Source: Ornithinibacillus salinisoli (GTDB taxonomy: Bacteria; Bacillota; Bacilli; Bacillales; Amphibacillaceae). From it: a stretch of 64,000 bases of DNA. The DNA lies in NCBI RefSeq assembly GCF_042682545.1, contig NZ_JBHUHQ010000020.1; one strand, 5' to 3'. The notes under the pieces are model-generated. The model had not been told where the DNA came from. It worked only from the letters and a program-made list of their open reading frames with translations, and searched no databases. Positions 57,793 to 64,000 of this stretch are shown here, one piece after another (the first letter of the stretch is position 1; the number at the start of each line of letters is the position of its first letter). Both the position numbers and the translations under genes were made by a program.

Positions 57793-59085
57793 TTGCAAAT
57801 TCATGTAGTCAGTAGTGGAGACTCTTTGTATTCGATTGCCAATACATATGGCAGTTCGGTTAATGCAATAGTTGATTCTAATGAACTAGATCCAGCAGAG
57901 AGCCTTGTCGTAGGGCAATCTTTAGTAATACCTATAGTTGGGGAATTCTATTTTGTCCAACCGGGAGATAGTTTATATGCAATTGGACAGCGTTTTGGAA
58001 TACCTTTTCAGGAGTTAGCACGGATCAATAACATTCCTACAGATGGCGTCTTACCTGTAGGATTACGGCTATACATTCCTCCACGAGAAAAACCGGAAAT
58101 TATAGCTAATGCATACGTAGAACCAACCGGTGAGAGTGTAACATCAACTTTAGAAAATGCCGCTAGAAAAGCTGCGCCATTTTTATCTTATCTTGCACCA
58201 TTTAGTTATGAAATTAATCGAGACGGAACATTAAATCCACCACCATTAAATAACTTTGCACAAATAGCCAGTGCTAATAACGCTTCTCTTATGCTAGTAG
58301 TTACCAATTTAGAGGAAGGGGAATTTAGTGCGGATCTTGGTCACATTATCGTCACTGTTCAGTCTGTGCAGAATACACTATTAGACAATATTGTAAATAC
58401 AGCTCGACAAGTCGGTTTTACGGATGTACATTTTGATTTTGAATTTTTACCGACAGCTGATCGAGAAGCATACAATGCATTTTTACGGAAAGCAAAGGAT
58501 CGACTATCACAAGAAGGATTATTAATGTCTACCGCACTAGCCCCAAAGGTAAGTGCCGAACAAGAAGGAGAATGGTATGAGGCACATGACTATGGTACGC
58601 ATGGAGAAATAGTTGATTTTGTCGTATTGATGACGTATGAATGGGGGTATAGTGGTGGTCCTCCAATGGCTGTATCACCAATTGACCAAGTACGGAGAGT
58701 AGTTGATTTTGCTTTAACCGTAATGCCAGCTAATAAAATATTACTTGGGCAAAATTTATACGGATATGATTGGACTTTACCATACGAACCAGGTGGTGAA
58801 TTTGCTCGTGCTATTAGCCCGCAGCAAGCTATTGCATTAGCACGAGAAAATAATGTAGCGATTCAATTTGATACAACGGCACAAGCTCCATTTTTCACCT
58901 ATACCGATGCAGATGGAAATGAACATGAGGTTTGGTTTGAGGATGCTCGTTCCATTCAAGCCAAATTTGATATGATTAAGGAATTAGGTTTAAGGGGAAT
59001 TAGTTATTGGAAGCTTGGGTTAGCATTTCCACAAAACTGGCAGTTACTCCGAGATAACTTTACAATTACGAAACCTGGTAGCTAG
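57793..59085 (+). CDS. sleL: spore cortex-lytic/N-acetylglucosaminidase SleL (YaaH)
   Basis: Spore germination enzyme cleaving cortex muropeptides. The TTG at 57793 with GGAGGG 7 bases upstream gives a 430-aa protein starting at a LysM domain (QIHVVSSGDSLYSIANTYGS). A second LysM follows (about 49-95; FVQPGDSLYAIGQRFGI), then a GH18 domain (about 105-425). The catalytic DxxDxDxE-like motif is DVHFDFEFL, and ISYWKLGLAFPQNW is near the C-terminus. No signal peptide, as in B. subtilis YaaH. Plus strand, probably sigma-E controlled. Confidence 0.96.
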   Translation: MQIHVVSSGDSLYSIANTYGSSVNAIVDSNELDPAESLVVGQSLVIPIVGEFYFVQPGDSLYAIGQRFGIPFQELARINNIPTDGVLPVGLRLYIPPREKPEIIANAYVEPTGESVTSTLENAARKAAPFLSYLAPFSYEINRDGTLNPPPLNNFAQIASANNASLMLVVTNLEEGEFSADLGHIIVTVQSVQNTLLDNIVNTARQVGFTDVHFDFEFLPTADREAYNAFLRKAKDRLSQEGLLMSTALAPKVSAEQEGEWYEAHDYGTHGEIVDFVVLMTYEWGYSGGPPMAVSPIDQVRRVVDFALTVMPANKILLGQNLYGYDWTLPYEPGGEFARAISPQQAIALARENNVAIQFDTTAQAPFFTYTDADGNEHEVWFEDARSIQAKFDMIKELGLRGISYWKLGLAFPQNWQLLRDNFTITKPGS

Positions 59086-59107
59086 TGACAGGTCTACTAT
59101 TTTGGTG

Positions 59108-59197
59108 ATTCGCTCATAAAATGAATTATTCGCTCAGAAATTTAAATATTCGCGCACAACCAGCACAGATTCGCTCAGAAACTAAAATATTCGCTCA
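59108..59197. repeat. tandem array of five 9-mers with a 20-bp period
   Basis: ATTCGCTCA occurs at 59108, 59128, 59148 (as ATTCGCGCA), 59169 and 59189. Starts are 20, 20, 21 and 20 bp apart. Intervening sequence alternates between TAAAAT/GAAATTTAAAT-like and CAACCAGCACAG-like spacers. It lies between convergent sleL and acsA, before their shared terminator. Confidence 0.85.
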
Positions 59198-59216
59198 CAA
59201 CCAACAATTCCATCGT

Positions 59217-59259
59217 TAAAAAACCGTTGACTCCATCATTGGGTCAACGGTTCTTTTTA
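59217..59259. terminator. bidirectional terminator of sleL and acsA
   Basis: AACCGTTGAC (59222-59231) / GTCAACGGTT (59243-59252), perfect 10 bp, 11-nt loop, A- and T-runs on both flanks. Confidence 0.9.
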
Positions 59260-59260
59260 C

Positions 59261-60976
59261 TTATTCTTCTAATGTTGATGTATCTCCAGTAGGTAATCCT
59301 AATTCCCATGATTTCAATAAGCGGCGCATAATTTTTCCGCTTCGGGTTTTTGGAATAGATTCTCTTACCTCTAACTCACGAGGTGCAGCATGTGCACTTA
59401 ATCCAGTTTTTACAAACTGACGGATGTCTTCAAGAAGTTCAGATGACTCTTCATATCCATCATTTAACGTAATAAATGCTTTAATGATTTCTCCTCGTTC
59501 TGGATGCGGTTTTCCGATAACACCCGCTTCAGCTACAGCTGGATGTTCAATTAATTTACTCTCTACTTCAAACGGTCCCACTCGTTCACCAGCAGTATTA
59601 ATGACGTCATCTAGCCGACCTTGGAACCAGAAATACCCATCTTCATCTCGGTAGGCACTATCACCAGATACATACCAACCGTTTACAAAATAGCTATCAT
59701 ATTTACTTGGATTTTTCCATATTGCTCGCATCATGGATGGCCAACCTGCTTTTATAGCCAAGTTCCCCATTTGATTTGGTGGTATTTCATTTCCTTCATT
59801 ATCTACGATCGAGGCCTCAACACCTGGAATCGGTTTTCCCATTGAACCTGGTCGTATTTCTTCTGATGGAATATTTACGATGAGTTGGGCTCCTGTTTCG
59901 GTCATCCACCATGTGTCATGTATACGTAGATCAAATGCCTTTAATCCCCACGTAATAACTTCTGGATTCAAAGGTTCACCAACACTCATAATATGTCTTA
60001 ATGAAGATAAGTCATGCTTTTTAACGATATCTTCTCCAGCACTAACTAACATGCGTAAAGCGGTAGGGGCTGTATACCATACGGTTACCTTTTCACGTTC
60101 TAATGTTCCGTACCAATCTTCTGGAGAAAAACGACCACCTCGAATGACATTTGTGACTCCGTGTAACCATGGTGCAAAAATTCCATAACTCGTTCCAGTT
60201 ACCCAACCAGGGTCAGCTGTACACCAGTAAACGTCATCCTCCTTCAAATCAAGTACCCAATCACCTGTAGCATAATGTTGAATCATAGCATTATGAACAT
60301 GATAAACTCCTTTTGGTTTACCAGTTGAACCAGAGGTGTAATGGAGCAGCATACCATCTTCTAAATCTACCCACTCCACATCAAATTCATTAGATGCTAC
60401 TTCCATTTCTTTCAAATAATCAATGAACTTACCAGAAGTTTCCGTATTTTTACCGACAAGGACAATCTTTTCTAAATTTGGTAAGTCATCCTGTGGAACA
60501 CGTTCTAATAAATCTGGAGTGGTAATGAGCATTTTTGCTTCACTATCCTGCAAGCGATCTCGTACAGCTTGTTCCATAAATGCCTCAAATAATGGACCAG
60601 CAATTGCTCCTGTTTTTAAGATACCAAAGAAAGCCGCATAAAATTCTGGGCTTCTCGGCATAAACAAGAAGACTCGATCACCTTTTTCTATATGATGTTT
60701 CTTTAATACGTTGGCAAACTGATTACTTTGTTTTCTAAGCTCAGCAAATGTTACTTTTTCTTCTCGATCAGGTGCCGAGTATAGTAGAGCAACCTTATCC
60801 TTTTTAGTCGGGTCTTGTGCATGGCGATCAACTGATTCATGAGCAATATTCACTTTACCCGTTTCATTCCAGCTAAAGTTCTTTTTCAAGTCATCCCATG
60901 AAAAAGTTTCACGAACTTTTTCATAGTTTTGTAGATTATGATCCCCTTCTCTTGCCGGTACTCGCTGCATATCCAT
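59261..60976 (-). CDS. acsA: acetyl-CoA synthetase (AMP-forming)
   Basis: Activates acetate to acetyl-CoA via acetyl-AMP. The 571-aa product belongs to the AcsA/ANL superfamily: LHYTSGSTGKPKGVYHVH (A3 P-loop), WCTADPGWVTGTSYGIF, TWWMTETGAQ, SGDSAYRDEDGYFWFQGRLDD and the acetylatable lysine in PKTRSGKIMRRLLKS. ATG with GAGGTG upstream. B. subtilis acsA lies elsewhere (near acuABC), so here it is in a non-standard place. A cre-like site suggests CcpA repression. Confidence 0.95.
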   Translation of the reverse strand: MDMQRVPAREGDHNLQNYEKVRETFSWDDLKKNFSWNETGKVNIAHESVDRHAQDPTKKDKVALLYSAPDREEKVTFAELRKQSNQFANVLKKHHIEKGDRVFLFMPRSPEFYAAFFGILKTGAIAGPLFEAFMEQAVRDRLQDSEAKMLITTPDLLERVPQDDLPNLEKIVLVGKNTETSGKFIDYLKEMEVASNEFDVEWVDLEDGMLLHYTSGSTGKPKGVYHVHNAMIQHYATGDWVLDLKEDDVYWCTADPGWVTGTSYGIFAPWLHGVTNVIRGGRFSPEDWYGTLEREKVTVWYTAPTALRMLVSAGEDIVKKHDLSSLRHIMSVGEPLNPEVITWGLKAFDLRIHDTWWMTETGAQLIVNIPSEEIRPGSMGKPIPGVEASIVDNEGNEIPPNQMGNLAIKAGWPSMMRAIWKNPSKYDSYFVNGWYVSGDSAYRDEDGYFWFQGRLDDVINTAGERVGPFEVESKLIEHPAVAEAGVIGKPHPERGEIIKAFITLNDGYEESSELLEDIRQFVKTGLSAHAAPRELEVRESIPKTRSGKIMRRLLKSWELGLPTGDTSTLEE

Positions 60977-60999
60977 CTTATCACCTCATCGAATATTTT

Positions 61000-61013
61000 T
61001 GGAACCGATTACA
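61000..61013 (-). promoter_or_regulatory. cre-like CcpA site upstream of acsA
   Basis: TGGAACCGATTACA matches the loose cre consensus TGNAANCGNNNNCA fully and the tight form with one mismatch, 24 bp before the acsA start. acsA is CcpA-repressed in B. subtilis. Confidence 0.5.
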
Positions 61014-61126
61014 TTTGGTATTTTAAGAAATAATTTAATTGTTAGTAATTTCTATTTTAGAACATTCTATGATTTTTTTAAAGTATTTAATACGAATTGA
61101 AAGAATTTTTTATTAAATATAGTACA

Positions 61127-61882
61127 TTATTTCTCAACTTTATCAAACGACATGATGCTATGATAGGGACATGTTGATAATGATTTTTCTTCATCTCTCA
61201 AAAAGTATTGCTTCCATTCAAAATTATCTGCTGCTCCATACATATTTAAATCTGGATGAATAGGAACAGTGTCATAATACGATAATCGTTTCCTCACTTG
61301 TCCTTTTATTTTTTCAGCTTTAGCAAGTGATCTATTAAAATCCTGTAATACCCACCTAGGTGTTATTGCAAGCATCATCGTATCAAAATGCCTGCTCTTT
61401 CGCTGCTCATGTGCAGGTGTTGCACAATAAACAAAGTACCTTTCTCCCGCAAAGCAAAATTCCCACAACGGGTGATGTGGATCAGTTGGAATATCCCTTG
61501 GCCAGGCAATATCATCGACAGTAGCTAGATGATGTAACTGTTGCCAAAATAATTGCTCAAACTGTTCCACTGTCCACATTTCCTTCATTTCCATTGGGAT
61601 GTGATAAAACACGATAAGTGAGGTATAATTTCCTAATTCTCTCGATACATGCGTGAAATTTCGTAATAAACCAGCAAGCTCCAAAATCGTAGAGTTATTT
61701 CGTGGATCACCAACAAACCCATATCGGATTTGGTTCAATGAAAAGCCTATTGTAGCAGGTATACATGGAAAAGGTTTTTCTTTATCGGCCATTTTTGCCT
61801 CAAATTGGTCAAGTATTTTCCTTTCCCATGGTACCAATTGTTTCCTGTTCGTGTCTGTATTTCTATATAAACCTTTGATCAT
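61127..61882 (-). CDS. YqcI/YcgG family protein
   Basis: About 251 aa, from the ATG at 61882 (GGGGTGAT upstream). The family signature is clear: FPCIPATIGFSLNQIRYGFV near residue 40, PLWEFCFAGERYFVYCATPA, HEQRKSRHFDTMMLAITPRW, and a C-terminal NFEWKQYFLRDE. Conserved histidine and cysteine positions (CIPA, CFAG, YCATPAH, SRHF) are kept. Some family members elsewhere are reported as heme-dependent N-oxygenases. Here the substrate is unknown. It is followed by acsA with its own gap and terminator context. Confidence 0.85.
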   Translation of the reverse strand: MIKGLYRNTDTNRKQLVPWERKILDQFEAKMADKEKPFPCIPATIGFSLNQIRYGFVGDPRNNSTILELAGLLRNFTHVSRELGNYTSLIVFYHIPMEMKEMWTVEQFEQLFWQQLHHLATVDDIAWPRDIPTDPHHPLWEFCFAGERYFVYCATPAHEQRKSRHFDTMMLAITPRWVLQDFNRSLAKAEKIKGQVRKRLSYYDTVPIHPDLNMYGAADNFEWKQYFLRDEEKSLSTCPYHSIMSFDKVEK

Positions 61883-61961
61883 AATCACCCCACAATAGCT
61901 TCTACACTATATTCATTCCAGCACTTATGGGTGAAAGTCTAACAGGTACTGTACAAATAAA

Positions 61962-61999
61962 ACTAGAGAAGCAATTGGACTTCCAATTGCTTCTCTAGT
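61962..61999 (-). terminator. symporter-gene terminator, 18-bp perfect stem
   Basis: ACTAGAGAAGCAATTGGA (61962-61979) and its exact complement (61982-61999) with a 2-nt centre. TTTTATTTG follows on the minus strand. It lies after the symporter stop. Confidence 0.88.
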
Positions 62000-62012
62000 A
62001 AAGGGGTATTGA

Positions 62013-63239
62013 TTATTTGTTTTTTTCTTTTCGTTTCTCACTTTCAGAAATAATATAAGCACATGCAGCATCACCAGTTAGATTCAACGATGTACGAAGC
62101 ATGTCTAATAGTCGATCCACCCCAATAATTAATGCAATTCCTTCTGCTGGTAAACCAACTTGCTTTAATACCATGGCTAGCATAATTAATCCCACTCCTG
62201 GTACTCCAGCTGTCCCGATACTTGCTAATGTAGCTGTTATAATTACCATTAAGATTTCATTTAACCCTAGTGGATCAGCAAACACTTGAGCAATAAATAC
62301 AGTCGCAACAGCTTGCATGATGGCTGTACCATCCATATTGATTGTTGACCCTAATGGTTGAACAAAACTACTAACTGATTTTTTTACACCAAGTTTATCT
62401 TGAGCAACTTGCATAGCAATGGGTAATGTTGCACTAGAACTAGATGTACTAAATCCTACAGACATTGCTGGGAAAAATTCCTTATAAAAATGAATCGGAT
62501 TCGCTCTACCTAGTACTTTAATGGCAAAACTATACGTAACCACTCCGTGTATAACCAATGCCAAAATAACAGCAACCATATACATCACCATAGACCCAAG
62601 CGCATCAAGTCCAGCACCACCAATAGCAGAAGCAATTAATGCAAATGCTCCATAGGGTGCTGTTCTCATAATTAGATTTACTAAAAACATTAAAATTTCA
62701 TTTGCTTGTTCAAATAATCTTAAGATACCACTCGTTTTTTCGCCAAGTGCAGCAAGTGCAATTCCAATAAAAATAGCGAAGGCAATTATTTGTAACATAT
62801 CCCCACTAGACATTGCATCAATAGGATTTCTAGGAATTATATTTATCAATGTTTCCATAATTGGAGGAGCTGTTTGCTCCTCATAACTTTCATCAATCTC
62901 ACTTGTTTTAAAATTGCCACCTTCTCCTGGTTGAAGCAAGAAAGCTACACCCAATCCAATTACTAATGCTATTGCAGTTGTTACAAGATAGAAAGAGATC
63001 GTTTGAACACCTATTTTACCTAGCTTAGCTGGTTCCCCTAAACCTGCTGTACCTAAGACGATAGACACAAATACAATAGGAACAACAATCATCATAATTA
63101 AATTTATAAATAATTGACCAATGGGACTTAATACATAACTATCAATTGTAGAAAATACTTCAGAGGAAGAAAAACTTAATCCCATACCTACAAGAATACC
63201 TAAAATTAATGCGATAATAATTTTTTTCGTTAGATTCAT
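62013..63239 (-). CDS. dicarboxylate/amino acid:cation symporter (DAACS family)
   Basis: Membrane transporter of the glutamate/aspartate/C4-dicarboxylate family (GltP/GltT/DctP). The 408-aa protein has eight transmembrane segments expected for the fold. The HP1 serine-rich motif STSSSSATLP, the TM7 motif NMDGTAIMQ and HP2 GVPG (TAGVPGVGLIML) form the substrate and cation sites. DRLLDMLRTSLNLTGDAACA closes the core. The exact substrate cannot be assigned. ATG with AAGGGAG. Confidence 0.93.
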   Translation of the reverse strand: MNLTKKIIIALILGILVGMGLSFSSSEVFSTIDSYVLSPIGQLFINLIMMIVVPIVFVSIVLGTAGLGEPAKLGKIGVQTISFYLVTTAIALVIGLGVAFLLQPGEGGNFKTSEIDESYEEQTAPPIMETLINIIPRNPIDAMSSGDMLQIIAFAIFIGIALAALGEKTSGILRLFEQANEILMFLVNLIMRTAPYGAFALIASAIGGAGLDALGSMVMYMVAVILALVIHGVVTYSFAIKVLGRANPIHFYKEFFPAMSVGFSTSSSSATLPIAMQVAQDKLGVKKSVSSFVQPLGSTINMDGTAIMQAVATVFIAQVFADPLGLNEILMVIITATLASIGTAGVPGVGLIMLAMVLKQVGLPAEGIALIIGVDRLLDMLRTSLNLTGDAACAYIISESEKRKEKNK

Positions 63240-63332
63240 ATTATTACTCCCTTCGTGCTGTTATTCGAATATGTAGATGAGTGTGATAGATTGGATGTGG
63301 AATCGTATACGCATTGCATTAAGTGATGGGGA

Positions 63333-63408
63333 TGGCGCCCCCGGCAGGATTCGAACCTGCGGCACACGGTTTAGGAAACCGATGCTCTATCCCCTGAGCT
63401 ACGAGGGC
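63333..63408 (-). tRNA. tRNA-Arg (CCT)
   Basis: On the minus strand: acceptor GCCCTCG with CGGGGGC (one T-G), D-arm GCTCAGGGGATAGAGC, anticodon loop with CCT, T-loop TTCGAAT. CCA is encoded. It would decode AGG. Confidence 0.93.
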
Positions 63409-63614
63409 ATACATTTTTAGAAAGTGACATTTTCTATTATACAAAATCAATAGCATTATGAAAAGCTACAAGAATTGGATACAAATTTCGATCCATTTCC
63501 AATTATTTATATACTATCGAAGTGCATAACTTAGAATATGGTATAGAACGATAAGCCTTAATATGGTAAAATTAGTAGATATCTGTCGAATTGATTTTGA
63601 TAGGGGGAGAAGTT

Positions 63615-64000
63615 ATGGCAGAAGTCCCTTTTATTGCAATAGAAGGACCGATCGGTATTGGGAAAACATCCCTAGCAAAAAAACTTTCTAATCATTTTGA
63701 TTTCCATTTACTTAAAGAAATTGTAGAAGAAAACCCGTTTCTTGGTAAATTTTATGATGATATTGATGAGTGGAGTTTTCAAACGGAAATGTTTTTTTTA
63801 TGCAATCGATTTAAGCAATTAGAAGATATTGAAAAAAAATATCTCACTCAGCAAAAAGCAGTAGTTGCTGATTATCATATATCAAAAAACATGATTTTTG
63901 CAAAGCGTACCTTACAAGCTGATAAATTTGATAAATATGAGCAAATTTATCATATATTAACAAAGGATATGCCAGTACCAAATATGATGATTTATTTACA
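63615..64000 (+). CDS. dgk: deoxynucleoside kinase, 5' part (Dgk/Dck-like)
   Basis: Start of a deoxynucleoside kinase, cut by the window edge after about 128 codons. N-terminal P-loop FIAIEGPIGIGKTSLAKKLS, LLKEIVEENPFLGKFYDD and a DR-like region VVADYHISKNMIFAKRTL. These fit the B. subtilis deoxyguanosine kinase more closely than deoxyadenosine/deoxycytidine kinase, though the two are hard to separate from a partial sequence. Shine-Dalgarno AGGGGGAG. It continues past 64000. Confidence 0.88.
   Translation, partial: MAEVPFIAIEGPIGIGKTSLAKKLSNHFDFHLLKEIVEENPFLGKFYDDIDEWSFQTEMFFLCNRFKQLEDIEKKYLTQQKAVVADYHISKNMIFAKRTLQADKFDKYEQIYHILTKDMPVPNMMIYL

Noticed and set aside
59108..59197. CRISPR array
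   Set aside because: Units are only 9 bp with about 11-bp, non-unique spacers and no cas genes near; it is a short tandem repeat.

Overview
The window is chromosomal DNA from a low-GC, endospore-forming Bacillaceae. Gene content and order follow the Bacillus subtilis origin-proximal block (dgk/tadA/scr/dnaX ... ftsH ... folate genes/lysS). Protein similarity and the dispersed repeats suggest an Oceanobacillus/Virgibacillus-like genus, but this is inference. The strand shown is reversed relative to the usual map: the origin should lie beyond the right edge, and most genes are on the minus strand, so they are transcribed away from it.

Layout, left to right. 1-567: leader and tandem promoters of an rRNA operon that starts off the left edge, then the lysS terminator. 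586-9418: lysS, dusB, yazB, folK, folB, folP, cysK, yacD, hslO, coaX. 9557-18000: ftsH, hpt, tilS, kinase yabT, yabS, spoIIE. 18301-24483: tRNA-Met (plus strand), yabR, divIC, yabQ, yabP, rqcP, yabN, yabM, spoVT. 24718-35127: mfd, fin, pth, ctc, prs, glmU, spoVG, purR, ispE. 35517-43732: sspF, an SCP2-domain gene, veg, yabG, rsmA, rnmV, yabE, tatD, metS. 44137-57303: abrB (plus strand), rsmI, yazA, yabB, yabA, ricT, holB, yaaR, darA, tmk, an Orn/Lys/Arg decarboxylase, gin, bofA, yaaL, recR, ybaB, dnaX, a plus-strand XRE regulator with a small membrane protein, SRP RNA, tadA. 57793-64000: sleL (plus strand), acsA, a YqcI/YcgG protein, a dicarboxylate/H+(Na+) symporter, tRNA-Arg, and the start of a deoxynucleoside kinase.

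The genes cover core information processing (LysRS, MetRS, DnaX, HolB, RecR, Mfd, tRNA and rRNA modification), folate and cysteine synthesis, nucleotide and cell-wall precursors (Prs, GlmU, Tmk, Hpt), and sporulation (SpoIIE, SpoVT, SpoVG, YabP, YabQ, YabG, Fin, Gin, BofA, SspF, SleL). Regulatory DNA supports this: Spo0A-box promoters precede spoIIE and abrB, a CymR-like dyad precedes cysK, and a cre-like site precedes acsA.

The least explained content is intergenic. A modular family of up to about 260 bp repeats has three large copies, each next to a Rho-independent terminator, plus diverged pieces. There is also a second short inverted-repeat family (two copies), a folded roughly 190 bp element near bofA, a tandem array of five 9-mers with a 20-bp period after sleL, and a 16-bp perfect dyad over the -10 box of the XRE/membrane-protein module. 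Against the B. subtilis map, pabBAC, yabJ and xpaC-yaaN are absent from their usual places.
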